Positions 28,250 through 38,002 of a DNA stretch of 64,000 nucleotides are shown here, piece by piece (position 1 is the stretch's first letter; every line of letters starts with the position of its first letter). The notes under the pieces were generated by a model. The model was not told where the DNA came from. It ran no database searches and saw only the letters and a program-made list of their open reading frames with translations. This stretch comes from Planctomycetia bacterium (lineage in GTDB: Bacteria; Planctomycetota; Phycisphaerae; UBA1845; Fen-1342). The DNA lies in assembly GCA_015709575.1 (NCBI GenBank), contig CP054190.1, positions 496,001 to 560,000 of the forward strand. The letters are read 5' to 3'. Made by a program: the position numbers and the translations under genes.

Positions 28250-29110
28250 TTACACCGCGCTGACCGGCTCCAGCACAAACCACCGGCGTTCCGGCCGCAC
28301 GCGCACCAGCGGGTTTCGCGGCTCATGGTCCAGGATCAACAGCCAGTCGCGCTCCGCGGCTGCGGCCAGCAGCGCGCGCTTGGAGTCACGGTTGTCCAGC
28401 GGCAGCACGTCGTAGGCCATGTTGTAGGCCGCGCCGGCGTGGGCCGCGGTGGGCAGCACGTCGCCGACGAAGACGGCCGTGCGGTCGCGCCCCTCGATGA
28501 GGACGGACTGGTGGCCGCGGGTGTGGCCGGGGGTGAGGCGAGCGCGGACGCCGGGGATGATCTCAACGTCGCCGTCCAGCAGCCGCCAGGCGTCGGCGGC
28601 GTCGATGGGGGTGTAATTCTCCTCGCGGTAGGTGCTGGTCATGATGCCGAAGTTGGCGCGCGCGTCGTCAAATTCCCGCCGCTGCACGTGCACCGTTGCG
28701 CGCGGAAAAAAGCGATGAAGCGTCTCGTCCGCGTCGGCGCGGTGCGTCAACCCGCCGGCGTGGTCGAAATGCAGGTGCGAGAGAATCACGTCGTCGATGT
28801 CCTCGGGGCGGCAGCCGGCGGCGCGCAGGCCGTGCAGGAGCCAGTGCTGCACGTCGATCGCGTACATGGCCTGCTCCTTGGCCTCATACTTCGCCCCGTG
28901 GCCGGTTTCGATTAGCGCCCGTCGCGCAGTCGGCCCGTCCGTCTCGATCAGAACGCAGTTGCACGCCAGGCGGATGCGGTTCTCAGCGTCGGCGGGCGTG
29001 GAGCGGGTCCAGAGCGGCTTGGGGATGATGCCGAACATCGCGCCGCCGTCGAGGCTCAGCGCTCCACCGGGAATGAGCGTGATGCGGATGCCGCCGAGGT
29101 CGATCGTCAT
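28250..29110 (-). CDS. MBL-fold metallohydrolase
   Basis: A 286-residue metallo-beta-lactamase-fold enzyme. The metal ligands are HLHFDH in ILSHLHFDHAGGL, a further His in TPGHTRGHQS, the Asp of FVGDVLPTAAH and a late His in LILDHEPRNP. The length and layout resemble the lactonase/quorum-quenching and related hydrolase group, but the substrate cannot be read from the sequence. No signal peptide. It is convergent with comEC (18-base gap, with a small ACCCCG/CGGGGT hairpin) and diverges from kdsC. Confidence 0.88.
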   Translation of the reverse strand: MTIDLGGIRITLIPGGALSLDGGAMFGIIPKPLWTRSTPADAENRIRLACNCVLIETDGPTARRALIETGHGAKYEAKEQAMYAIDVQHWLLHGLRAAGCRPEDIDDVILSHLHFDHAGGLTHRADADETLHRFFPRATVHVQRREFDDARANFGIMTSTYREENYTPIDAADAWRLLDGDVEIIPGVRARLTPGHTRGHQSVLIEGRDRTAVFVGDVLPTAAHAGAAYNMAYDVLPLDNRDSKRALLAAAAERDWLLILDHEPRNPLVRVRPERRWFVLEPVSAV

Positions 29111-29313
29111 ATTCGCTCCGGATACCGCCGATTGGCGGGTAATGCGCTGTTTTGCTTACGTTTGTCGGCAGTTGTGCGTGAGCCGCTGCGGGCCGATGCG
29201 ACCGGCGGACGGATCGCGGCTATCATACGGCTCGGCGTAGTGGTTCGGCGTGCCGAGCGGGCGCGCGAACTGCGTGGTCGGCACCCTCCCCGCTCCGGGC
29301 GAAATCGACGCAG

Positions 29314-29841
29314 ATGCCCATCCGCTGCCTGTGCCTGGACGTGGACGGCGTGCTCACCAGCGGGCGGCTGTGGGTGGATGATGCGGGTCGGCCGCTGCGC
29401 GCGTTTCACGTGCAGGACGGGCTGGCGATCCGCTGGTTTCAGCGACTCGGTGGCGAGTGCGTGATCATCACGGGCAAGGAATCGAACGGCGTCGCGGCGC
29501 GTGCCCGCGAACTGGACATCCGGCACGTGCGACAGGGGGTGGAGGACAAGCGCGCGGTGATGGACGAAGTGCTGGAGAGCCTGAAGATTCCGCGGGAGCA
29601 GGTTGCGGCGATCGGTGACGATCTGCCCGATCTGCCCATGCTGCGGAATTGCGGCTTTCCCATCGCGGTGGCGAACGCGAGTGCGCCGGTTCGCGCTGCC
29701 GCACGATATGTCACACGGAAGCGCGGCGGCGGCGGAGCGGTGCGCGAGGCGATTGAGCTGCTGCTGTCGCGCGAGGGGCGCTGGAATGAGGTGATCGCGC
29801 ACTACGAACGGCAGGCGGGAAGCGGGGGGATGGGCGAATGA
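29314..29841 (+). CDS. kdsC: 3-deoxy-D-manno-octulosonate 8-phosphate phosphatase (KdsC-type HAD)
   Basis: A 175-residue HAD phosphatase of the KdsC type, which removes phosphate from KDO-8-P in lipopolysaccharide core synthesis. The nucleophile motif is CLDVDGVLTSGRLW (D9, D11), followed by AFHVQDGLAIRW, IITGKES, the Lys in GVEDKRAV and GDDLPDLPML. Length and lack of a cap domain match KdsC. Its last bases overlap the start of the LptC/OstA-like gene (ATGA). The same kdsC-lptC order is found in proteobacterial LPS operons, which supports the call and implies that this organism makes KDO-containing LPS. Confidence 0.92.
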   Translation: MPIRCLCLDVDGVLTSGRLWVDDAGRPLRAFHVQDGLAIRWFQRLGGECVIITGKESNGVAARARELDIRHVRQGVEDKRAVMDEVLESLKIPREQVAAIGDDLPDLPMLRNCGFPIAVANASAPVRAAARYVTRKRGGGGAVREAIELLLSREGRWNEVIAHYERQAGSGGMGE

Positions 29842-32800
29842 TCCGCAACCTGGTGCTGCTGATCGGGTCGGTGGCGGTGCTGGCGCTGATCTTTCTGGGG
29901 TATTCGCGGATCGTCTCCGATCCTCAGCGGCACGATGAGGCCCGCGACGCGGAAAAACTGGCGCTGCCGGCGGCGCGCGGCGGCGGGGAGCCGCTGACCA
30001 TCGGCGACGTGACCGTGCCGCCGGGTGGCCGGTTTCACTTCACGCGCTACGACCCGAACTCCGGCAAGCCGCGCGAGCGCATCAGCGGGAGCGAATGGCG
30101 TCCCGTGCCAGGCTCGCGCGACGAGGTGTTTGTCATTGAGCCGGAACTGACACTGCGCCTTCCCAGCGGCATGCTCGCGACCATCCGCGCACGCGAAGCG
30201 CAGATGCGGATCGACCGCGTCAATAACCGACAGGCGGAGCCGAAGCTCGGGCGGCTCAGCGGCGGCGTGCAGATCGAGATTGACCGCGAAACGCTCGCGG
30301 AGCGCACGCCGCTGGCCGATCGCCCGGAGGACCGCATCGCGATTGCGATGTCGGACATGGATTTTGACCTGGAGCTGGGGCGGCTCGCGACGGAGGGCAA
30401 GGTCGAAATTGAATCGGTGATGTTCACCGCCCTGGGGGCTGGGCTGAGCCTGGAGTGGAACCGCGCCGCCAACCGGCTTGAACGGCTGGAGCTCAAGCGC
30501 GGCGACGAGCTGGTCCTGCTGGGCGGTAACGGGCTGTTCGGAGCGGCCGAGCCCGCGACACCGGCGGTGGGAGAGACGGTCGGCGCGCCGGCGAGCGCAC
30601 CGGCGGCGGGTGCGGTCGCGCTCGATGAGCGCGGCGTGTCGCGCCGGCAGCCAACGACCTACGAATTCAGCCTCAGCGGCGGAGTGGAAGCGGACCAACG
30701 GCTGGATGGGAACTCGGTGGGCGGACTGAGCGCCTCCGCGCTGCGGATCGTGTTCGACATGGGCGGCGGCGGCGCGGGCGTCCTGCCCGGGCGCAGCACT
30801 TCGCGACCGGCCGGCGGCGAGCACATGGTGCTGAAGTGGGGCGGTCCACTGCTGATGACCCCGATCGAGGGCGCGGCTCCCGCCCCGCGCGCGCGGCGGC
30901 GCTTCTTTGCCGACGGCCCGCGGGTGGAACTGCGACGCGGCGACGCCAGAATCGAATGCGGCGGGCTGGAGTATTTTGACGACACGCAGCAGGTGTGGCT
31001 GCGCGAGCGACAGGACGGACCAATCGCGTTTCAGATCGGTCCTTCGACGCGCGTCCGGGCCGATGCGGTGTACGTGGATCGCAGCATTGACGTCGTGAAG
31101 CTGATCGGAAATGTCACGATTGACTCAGACCGTCGAGCGGACGTCGGCGGATCCGGCGGCGCGGATCCGGCGGGTGCCTCGCGCAGTTCCACGCCGGGCG
31201 CCTCCGGGCCGTCGGGGATTCGCGCCGCGCTCTGGGCCGAGCTGTATCTCCAGCCGCACAGCGCCGCGGTCCCGAGCAGCGCGGAAGAGGCAGCCGCGTC
31301 TGGGAGCGGTGAGCCGCGTGCGACGGATTCCAGCGTGGCGGCGGAGCGTCCGGCGTCCGAAGTCGCGGGTGGCGCGTCGATCGGCGGCGTTGATCCGTTG
31401 CTGGGCGGCGGTGGGATTCGACGGGCCGTGTTCGCGGGAGACGTGGTCGTCGGCATGGGAGGTCAGAGGCTGACCGCTCAACGCATCGACGCGCAATTCC
31501 GTCCGCGCGTCGGCGATGAGCCGTTCGAGGCGTTGCTGACCGAGGCGATTGCCGGCGGCGACGCATCGCTCACGGGTGCTGCGGAGTCTCTCACGGCGCA
31601 GGAGATTCGCGTCGTCTTCGCCAATGACGGGCGCGGCGCGCTCTATCCGCGGATGCTCGACGCCAACGGCGCAGTGGACATCAGCCAGGAGCGGAATTCG
31701 ATCCGCGGCGAGCGCGTGGTCGCCGATCTGGGGCCGCCGCCGGCGGATGGTTCGGCGGCGTTCGTGCTGCAGGCGCTTTCCGTGCAGGGGCGGGCGCAGC
31801 TTCGCGCTCCGGGGGAGCGCGTCAACGTCCGCGGTCGTCAGATCGAGGCGGTGTTTTCCGGCGCGAGCGAGCTGCATCACGCCGTCGTCCGCGGCGACGC
31901 GGCCCAGCCGGGGCGCGTCCGCGCGGGAGAATACGCCGTCACCGGGCAGGAGATTTTGATCAATCAGCCGGCGCAATCGCTGCGGGTGGACGGTCCCTCG
32001 CGCCTCGAGCTGCGCTCCAGCGTCGGCCTGCGCGGCGAGCGCCGCGCCACGCGCGAGCGGCTCACAATCCGCTCGTCGCGCTCGCTGCACGTCGATGGGC
32101 AGGGCAACCTGGTCACGTTCGCGGGGGATGTCGAGGCGCGCTCCGGCGAGGAATCCCTGCTGGCCGATCGCCTCACGCTGACGCTGCGCGACGCCGAACC
32201 GGTGGCACGGCCCCCCGGCACCATCGGGCTGCTGGTGTCGCGCTGGCGCGAGGAGCTGCAGCGCGTCGGCTGGATTACCGCGCCGCGCCCCGCGCCCTTT
32301 GCATCTTCACAGCGGCCGGCTGCGAAAGAGCCGCTGCTGCTGGAAGCATCGAACGCGGCGGTGCTGAGCGAATCGCCCGATCCGGCCGGCGGCGCGCCGC
32401 TGGTGCACTCGAGCATTCGCGCCCCGCAGATCCGCGTGGACGTGCCGACGCGCGTGATCTACGCCGTCGGAAAAACTTCGCTGCTGCTCACGAATCGGCG
32501 ATTGTCCGACTCGCCGGACGACGCGCCGGAGGGGCTGGGGCTGCCGTCGGCGCTGGTGTCGGGCGGGCCGAACCAGACGGCGATGCAGTCCGAGGGCGGA
32601 ATGACCTATGCCATCGGCGCCGATCGCGATGGCGTGCGTCGCGACTCGGTGCTGTTCGAAGGCGGCGTCGTATTTGCCCATCGTGCGGGGCGCGAGATGG
32701 TGGACCTGCCGTCGATGCTGCCGGGGCTGGTCGAGGACGAACAGGCGCTCGCGCGGTTACGCAGTCGCGCGACGCTGCTGGAGTGCGCCCGGCTGGAGGC

Positions 32801-33110
32801 CACTTTCGCGGCGTCCGCTTCCGCGTCCGCGTCCGCGGATCGACTGCAGCTCGAATGGCTCGTCGCCCATGACAACGTATTTCTGCGGGATCGGCAGGGC
32901 GAAGGCGTCCGCGAGGTCCGCGGCGACCGCTTGGAATTTGATCGCGCCCGCGCGATCGTCGGCGTCATGGGTTCACCGGCGCGGATCGAGTTCCTGAACG
33001 TGGCCGCCAACCGTTACGACCAGCCCGCGGTCGGCCCGCGGTTTGAGATCGACCTGAACACGGGCATGCCGCGCGCCGCGGAGGCGCGTGGCGAGTTCAA
33101 TCGTCGTTGA
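29838..33110 (+). CDS. Giant LptC/OstA(LptA)-like LPS transport protein
   Basis: A 1090-residue protein, about five times the length of LptC. One N-terminal anchor ([20 protein letters not shown]) is followed by beta-rich repeats of the LptC/OstA jelly-roll type. Examples are [60 protein letters not shown] and [21 protein letters not shown] low-complexity [10 protein letters not shown] run and Ala/Pro/Gly linkers separate parts. The likely role is a periplasmic slide or bridge for LPS between membranes, anchored at the inner membrane, combining LptC and LptA roles. The evidence is the fold pattern and the four-base overlap with kdsC; no lptB, lptF or lptG is in the window. The exact number of repeats needs structure prediction. 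Confidence 0.75.
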   Translation: MIRNLVLLIGSVAVLALIFLGYSRIVSDPQRHDEARDAEKLALPAARGGGEPLTIGDVTVPPGGRFHFTRYDPNSGKPRERISGSEWRPVPGSRDEVFVIEPELTLRLPSGMLATIRAREAQMRIDRVNNRQAEPKLGRLSGGVQIEIDRETLAERTPLADRPEDRIAIAMSDMDFDLELGRLATEGKVEIESVMFTALGAGLSLEWNRAANRLERLELKRGDELVLLGGNGLFGAAEPATPAVGETVGAPASAPAAGAVALDERGVSRRQPTTYEFSLSGGVEADQRLDGNSVGGLSASALRIVFDMGGGGAGVLPGRSTSRPAGGEHMVLKWGGPLLMTPIEGAAPAPRARRRFFADGPRVELRRGDARIECGGLEYFDDTQQVWLRERQDGPIAFQIGPSTRVRADAVYVDRSIDVVKLIGNVTIDSDRRADVGGSGGADPAGASRSSTPGASGPSGIRAALWAELYLQPHSAAVPSSAEEAAASGSGEPRATDSSVAAERPASEVAGGASIGGVDPLLGGGGIRRAVFAGDVVVGMGGQRLTAQRIDAQFRPRVGDEPFEALLTEAIAGGDASLTGAAESLTAQEIRVVFANDGRGALYPRMLDANGAVDISQERNSIRGERVVADLGPPPADGSAAFVLQALSVQGRAQLRAPGERVNVRGRQIEAVFSGASELHHAVVRGDAAQPGRVRAGEYAVTGQEILINQPAQSLRVDGPSRLELRSSVGLRGERRATRERLTIRSSRSLHVDGQGNLVTFAGDVEARSGEESLLADRLTLTLRDAEPVARPPGTIGLLVSRWREELQRVGWITAPRPAPFASSQRPAAKEPLLLEASNAAVLSESPDPAGGAPLVHSSIRAPQIRVDVPTRVIYAVGKTSLLLTNRRLSDSPDDAPEGLGLPSALVSGGPNQTAMQSEGGMTYAIGADRDGVRRDSVLFEGGVVFAHRAGREMVDLPSMLPGLVEDEQALARLRSRATLLECARLEATFAASASASASADRLQLEWLVAHDNVFLRDRQGEGVREVRGDRLEFDRARAIVGVMGSPARIEFLNVAANRYDQPAVGPRFEIDLNTGMPRAAEARGEFNRR

Positions 33111-33214
33111 CCGGTCCCTGCGCCGGGCGATCGGCGGGGTTCAGTGCCAAAATGCGTCAGTCGGCGCTGTTTCGCCGCACCTGGTGTTTATCTGCAACCG
33201 TGGAGAACATCGTC

Positions 33215-34126
33215 GTGTCTCACCGCAAATGCGCGTTTACGCTTATTGAGTTGCTGGTGGTGGTGACGATCATCGCGCTGCTGGTGTCGATCCTGCTGCC
33301 GTCGCTGTCGGCGGCGCGCGCGACCGCCCGCGGGACGGTCTGTGCGGCCAACCTTCGTCAGCTCGGCGTCGGCTGGACCTATTACGCGGATCAGAACAAC
33401 GGCGCGATTGTGCCGGGGCGGCCGGGGCGATTCGTGGACAACGCGCAGAATTCCTATTGGGTCGGCAACGGCTACCAGTTCCGGCCGCGCTGGTTCGTGC
33501 GGCTGGGTGCGGAGACTGGGTTTTATGCGTTTCAAACGCCCAGCACCGACCCTGCGGACGACAACATCAAGCGCGTCGACGGCAACCGCGTGTTTCTCGA
33601 TCCGGAGACCCCCGAGCGCGACAACAACCGCAATTACGCCTACGGCTACAACTACCAGTTCCTCGGAAACGCGCGCTTCCGCACCGGCGGCAAGGGCGCC
33701 GGGTTCATCCGCTGGCCGGTGCGCATCGAGCGAATCATCGGGCCGCGGACGGTGATGGCGGCGGATGCACTGGGAACGGCGGCGGGCAAGGCGAGGGCGG
33801 CCCGCACGGCCTATCGGCAGAATGGCTCGGGGGATTTGTTCGCTGTCGGCAATCACGCCTGGTCGCTCGATCCGCCGCGGCTGACGGCGACCAGCGACAC
33901 CTGCGACGACTCGAATCGCGGTCCGGCAAACCGTTCGGCGGTCGAGATGCGGCATCGCGGCGCGGCGAATGTGCTGTGGTGCGACGGGCATGTCTCGCGC
34001 GAGACGTATTCGTCGCTGGGGTACGCGGAGAATTCCGACGGCAGTATCGCGTTCGACGGAGTGGACACGACGAATCGCTCGTTCGACGGCACCGGGCGGG
34101 ATGATGATCCCCCGTCGATCGAATAG
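33215..34126 (+). CDS. Pseudopilin-like protein with H-x9-DG C-terminus
   Basis: A 303-residue protein of the planctomycete prepilin-type class. The leader is very short: [18 protein letters not shown], with the helix [23 protein letters not shown] 33215 was chosen because GGAG lies nine bases upstream; a longer open frame continues to 33107 but would bury the signal. The C-terminal domain ends with [16 protein letters not shown], the H-x9-DG motif of the DUF1559-like family. Such proteins are thought to be processed by prepilin peptidase and may form surface or secretion pseudopili; their role is not established. It lies between the LPS gene and the S46 peptidase. Confidence 0.87.
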   Translation: MSHRKCAFTLIELLVVVTIIALLVSILLPSLSAARATARGTVCAANLRQLGVGWTYYADQNNGAIVPGRPGRFVDNAQNSYWVGNGYQFRPRWFVRLGAETGFYAFQTPSTDPADDNIKRVDGNRVFLDPETPERDNNRNYAYGYNYQFLGNARFRTGGKGAGFIRWPVRIERIIGPRTVMAADALGTAAGKARAARTAYRQNGSGDLFAVGNHAWSLDPPRLTATSDTCDDSNRGPANRSAVEMRHRGAANVLWCDGHVSRETYSSLGYAENSDGSIAFDGVDTTNRSFDGTGRDDDPPSIE

Positions 34127-34171
34127 GCGCGAAAGGATCGAGCAGGCCGGATGGCTGAGATGGGAGTCGTC

Positions 34172-36244
34172 ATGCGTTTCGGGTTGTGCGTGAGGTCGGC
34201 GCTGCTGGCCGGTTTGGGCGCCTGCGTGATCGGCGCGCCGGCGGCCGCCGATGAGGGCATGTGGTTGTTCAACGGCCTGCCGCGCGAGGCGCTGCAAAGC
34301 CGCTACGGTTTCGAGCCGTCGGCCGAGTGGCTGGAGCGCGTGCAGAAGTCGGCGCTGCAGTTTGACGGCGCGTCCGGCTCGTTCGTGTCGCGCAGCGGGC
34401 TGGTGCTGACGAACCACCACGTCGGCAGCGACCAGATACACAAGCTCTCCACGCCGGAGCGAGATCTGATGCGCGACGGCTTCGTCGCGCGCTCGCTCGC
34501 AGAGGAGATCCCCTGTGCGGACCTCGTGCTGCGCTCGCTCACGCGGATCGAGGACGTGACCGCCGACGTGAAGCGCGCCGCGGAGGGGCTCAGCGGCGAG
34601 GAAGCCAGCGCTGCGCGGCGGGCCGCGGTCTCGCGGATCGAGAGCGCCGCGCGCGAGGCCGGCTCGCAGGACGCCAGCGTCGTGACGCTCTATCACGGCG
34701 CGCGGCACCACCTCTACCACTATCGGCGCTATACGGACGTGCGGCTGGTGTTCGCGCCGCACAGCCAGGTCGCGTTCTGGGGCGGGGATCACGCCAACTT
34801 CGGCTACCCGCGTTTCAACCTCGACATGTGCCTGTTCCGTGTCTACGAGAACGGCAAGCCGCTCGAGCCGGAGCACCACCTGCGCTGGTCGGAGTCCGGC
34901 GCCGCCGACGGCGACCTGATTCTGGTGGCCGGTCATCCGTGGCGGACGCAGCGCCTGCTTACGGTGGATCACGTGCGATTCGTCCGCGACGTGGATCTGC
35001 CGCTTTCACTCTTCGAAGCCTGGCGGCGCGAATCCATCTGGCAGCAGTACGTCAACCGCGGGTCCGAGGAGCGGCGGATCGGGATGGAGGCGCTGGGCGG
35101 CGTGCAGAATCGTCGCAAGGCGCGGGCCGGGGTGCTGGCCGGGCTGCTGGATCCATCCGTGATGGACGCGCTGCGCACCGCAGAACATCGCGTGCGCGCG
35201 ACGGCGACGGTTGTCGAGGACGCGGCCGATCCGTGGCGGCAGATCGGCGAGGCGTGCGACCGGTACCGCGCGTTTCACGCGCGCCATGTGGCGACCGGCG
35301 GCAATCGGCCGTTCCGTTCGGCGCTGGCGAGCATCGCGCTGGACCTGGTGCGCCTTGCGGAGGAGCTGCCCAAGCCCAGCGGCGAGCGGCTGGTGGAGTA
35401 TCGCGACACGGCGCTGGATGGGTTGTATGTCGGGCTGTATTCGCCCGCCCCGATCTACCCGCCCTTTGAGATCGAGAGCATCGCGGCGGGACTGTCGTAC
35501 CTGGCAGAGTTGTTCGGCGCGGAGGATCCGTTGGTGACGGCGCTGCTGGACGGGCGCTCACCCCGCGCGCGGGCGGAGCAACTGGTCGGGGTGACGAAGC
35601 TGGCCGACGTCGCCGAGCGCCGCCGACTCGCGGAAGGCGGGCGCGCGGCGATCGAAGCTTCGGAGGATCCGCTGCTGCGGTTTGTGCGGGCGTGGGATGC
35701 GGAGGAGCGCCGCCTGCGGGCGCGCTTTGATCGCGAGGTCGGGTCGGTGCTGGACGCCGCTTACGCCCGCATCGCGGCGGCGCGGTTCGAACTGGACGGG
35801 GACCGGGTGTACCCGGATGCAACAGGCACGCTGCGGTTTTCCTTCGGGCCGGTGCGCGGGTACGAGGAGTCCGGGCGCGACGTGCCGCCGTTCACCACCT
35901 ATGGCGGGCTGTATGAGCAGCAGGCGCTGCGCGCGGGCGACCCCGCGTTCGCGCTGCCGGCGGTGTGGAGCGAGCGGCGCGACAAGCTGAACCCGCGGAC
36001 CCCACTGAACTTCGTATGCACGGCCGACATCATCGGCGGCAACTCGGGCAGCCCGGCGCTCAATCGGGCGGGCGAGGTGGTCGGCGTCGTGTTCGACGGC
36101 AACATTCAATCACTGATCTGGGACATGCGCTACACGGATCAGCAGGCGCGGGCAGTATGTGTCGATTCGCGCGGCATCGTCGAGGCGCTGCGCGTGATCT
36201 ATGACGCGCCGGCGCTGGTGGATGAGCTGCGCGGCAGCCGGTAA
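34172..36244 (+). CDS. S46-family dipeptidyl peptidase, secreted
   Basis: A 690-residue peptidase of family S46 (DPP7/DPP11). A signal peptide ends near GAPAAA (about 26). DEGMWLFNGLP is the typical mature N-terminus. The triad is His in VLTNHHVGSDQI (83), an Asp in the WGGDHANFGYPRFNLD block, and Ser in GGNSGSPALN (about 627). The C-terminal part VFDGNIQSLIWD has Gly where DPP11 has Arg, which in characterised enzymes goes with hydrophobic rather than acidic P1 residues; this specificity is inferred. It would remove dipeptides from peptides in the periplasm. ATG 34172 has GGGAG close upstream and starts the signal peptide; 34151 is an in-frame alternative. Confidence 0.92.
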   Translation: MRFGLCVRSALLAGLGACVIGAPAAADEGMWLFNGLPREALQSRYGFEPSAEWLERVQKSALQFDGASGSFVSRSGLVLTNHHVGSDQIHKLSTPERDLMRDGFVARSLAEEIPCADLVLRSLTRIEDVTADVKRAAEGLSGEEASAARRAAVSRIESAAREAGSQDASVVTLYHGARHHLYHYRRYTDVRLVFAPHSQVAFWGGDHANFGYPRFNLDMCLFRVYENGKPLEPEHHLRWSESGAADGDLILVAGHPWRTQRLLTVDHVRFVRDVDLPLSLFEAWRRESIWQQYVNRGSEERRIGMEALGGVQNRRKARAGVLAGLLDPSVMDALRTAEHRVRATATVVEDAADPWRQIGEACDRYRAFHARHVATGGNRPFRSALASIALDLVRLAEELPKPSGERLVEYRDTALDGLYVGLYSPAPIYPPFEIESIAAGLSYLAELFGAEDPLVTALLDGRSPRARAEQLVGVTKLADVAERRRLAEGGRAAIEASEDPLLRFVRAWDAEERRLRARFDREVGSVLDAAYARIAAARFELDGDRVYPDATGTLRFSFGPVRGYEESGRDVPPFTTYGGLYEQQALRAGDPAFALPAVWSERRDKLNPRTPLNFVCTADIIGGNSGSPALNRAGEVVGVVFDGNIQSLIWDMRYTDQQARAVCVDSRGIVEALRVIYDAPALVDELRGSR

Positions 36245-36396
36245 GCCCGCGGCCGGGAGCGCTTGCCGGAATGTTGCGGCAGCCGGTGGGGCGTTCCCGC
36301 CGATAAGCTGTTGGAGACGTATCGCCGCCCGCAAGCTGCCGCGCAGGGATTGCGCGTCCGTGGGCGGTCGGGGCGCGTGCGCGGAGCCGATTCTCG

Positions 36397-37923
36397 ATGG
36401 CCGACCAGGTCGCACGACAGCCGATCAGCGCCGACTACGCGCGGGCCGTGCTCGCAGCGCGTGCAGCGCCGCGCGGCTCGATGGTCGAGAATTACGCGAC
36501 CGCGGCGGTGGTTACGTTCCTGATGATCCTGGGCTTTGCGATTCTCGCACCCGGGTGTCGGCACTGGTTCGTGATGCCGCTGTGGATCTGCGGGATCCTG
36601 GCCGGGGCGGACATCGTGGCGTGGATCCGCGGTCAGCTCGACAACTTCGACCCGCGCGCGATGATCGGCATCCTGGCCTATCACGGCTGCGCCGTCTCCC
36701 CGCTGCTGCACATGTTCCACGGGAACGACGCGTTCACGCCGTATTTCAACAGCCAGATAGAGGATTGGGGTTACTGGTTCGGCGTGATGTCGGGCTTCAA
36801 CGCGCTGGGACTCGTGATATTTCACCTGGTCCAGGCCCGCACCTATCGCGCGACCCGCCCGCTACGCACGACGTGGCAGGTGGATGACAGTCGCTTTCTG
36901 AACGTGCTGCTGTGGGCGATTGCCGTCTCCGCGGTGGCCACGGCGTTCATCATCCTGCGGTTTGGCGGCCTGAAGCGGGATTCGGATTTCCTTCAGACCG
37001 GCGGCGACGCGCTGGTGCACACAAGCTGGGTGCTGATGCTGGGCGACCCGCTCGGGTTGCTGATCGCGATGGGAGTCGTGCGGGCGCTGTCGGATCCGCG
37101 GCGGCGCAAGTCGATCGCGACGATCGCGGTCGTGCTGGTGGCTTTGGCGGTGGCGCAGTTCCTGATCCTCGGCCTGCGCGGCAGCCGCAGCGCTCTGCTG
37201 TACGTGCTGTTCATGGTAGCGGGCATGTGCCACTACCGGCTCGGAAAGATCAAGGTTCGCTGGGTGCTGCTCGGCGGCGTGCTGATGCTGGCGTTTGTCT
37301 ATTACTACGCATTCTTCAAGCGCATGGGCGCACAGGGCTTCCAGGCGCTGCAAAGCACCGAGGCGCGCCTGGCGCTCGAAGCGCGGACGGGCATCACCTT
37401 CACCGGCATCCTGCTGGGCGATCTCTCCCGCGCGGAAATGCAGACGTTCATGCTGCATCGTCTCTATAACCACTCGGATCGATACCGGCTGCGCTACGGC
37501 CAGACCTACTGGCGCTCCGCGCTGACCGTGATTCCGCGCGCCATCTGGCCCGACAAGCCGCCCGGCAAGGAAGAGGCCGGCACGAATTTGCAGTACGGCG
37601 AAGGAACCTTCCGCCTGAACGTCAGTAAATCCACGCGCGTGTACGGGCTGGCGGGTGAGGCCATGCTGAACTTCGGCACCTTCGGAATTCCGATGATGTT
37701 CGCGGTGTATGGCTGGCTGGTGGGGTGGTATCGACGGAAGCTGTCGTCATTGCGCGCGGATGACGCGCGCCTGTTCATCGTCCCGATGTTCTCGCTGGCG
37801 CTGATCCTCACCTTCTTCGCCGATTCGGACAACCTGATCTTCGGCCTGCTGAAGAACGGCACGCTGCCGACACTGGTGGTGGTGCTGGGCAGTGTGCGCG
37901 CGGCGACTGCGCTGCGCAGATAG
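36397..37923 (+). CDS. Wzy-like oligosaccharide repeat-unit polymerase
   Basis: A 508-residue inner-membrane protein with about ten to twelve hydrophobic segments. A long external loop contains YGQTYWRSALTVIPRAIWPD and STRVYGLAGEAMLNFG. This loop is characteristic of O-antigen/exopolysaccharide polymerases of the Wzy_C-unrelated O-ag_pol_Wzy type. The role is to join repeat units on undecaprenyl diphosphate at the outer face of the inner membrane. No flippase or glycosyltransferase lies in the window; the next gene on the same strand is a putative glycosidase. The start at 36397 is uncertain: GGAG is about 12 bases upstream, and residues 1-35 are polar. Confidence 0.75.
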   Translation: MADQVARQPISADYARAVLAARAAPRGSMVENYATAAVVTFLMILGFAILAPGCRHWFVMPLWICGILAGADIVAWIRGQLDNFDPRAMIGILAYHGCAVSPLLHMFHGNDAFTPYFNSQIEDWGYWFGVMSGFNALGLVIFHLVQARTYRATRPLRTTWQVDDSRFLNVLLWAIAVSAVATAFIILRFGGLKRDSDFLQTGGDALVHTSWVLMLGDPLGLLIAMGVVRALSDPRRRKSIATIAVVLVALAVAQFLILGLRGSRSALLYVLFMVAGMCHYRLGKIKVRWVLLGGVLMLAFVYYYAFFKRMGAQGFQALQSTEARLALEARTGITFTGILLGDLSRAEMQTFMLHRLYNHSDRYRLRYGQTYWRSALTVIPRAIWPDKPPGKEEAGTNLQYGEGTFRLNVSKSTRVYGLAGEAMLNFGTFGIPMMFAVYGWLVGWYRRKLSSLRADDARLFIVPMFSLALILTFFADSDNLIFGLLKNGTLPTLVVVLGSVRAATALRR

Positions 37924-38002
37924 CAGGTCCGCGCGCGGCCCGGCTCGCACGACGACGGGCATGACGCGCCTCGCTCGCTCGATTGCTGAACAGGATCCGC
38001 TC

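Noticed and set aside
28232-28250. Terminator between comEC and the MBL gene
   Set aside because: The ACCCCG/CGGGGT hairpin has no T run on either strand and only six pairs.
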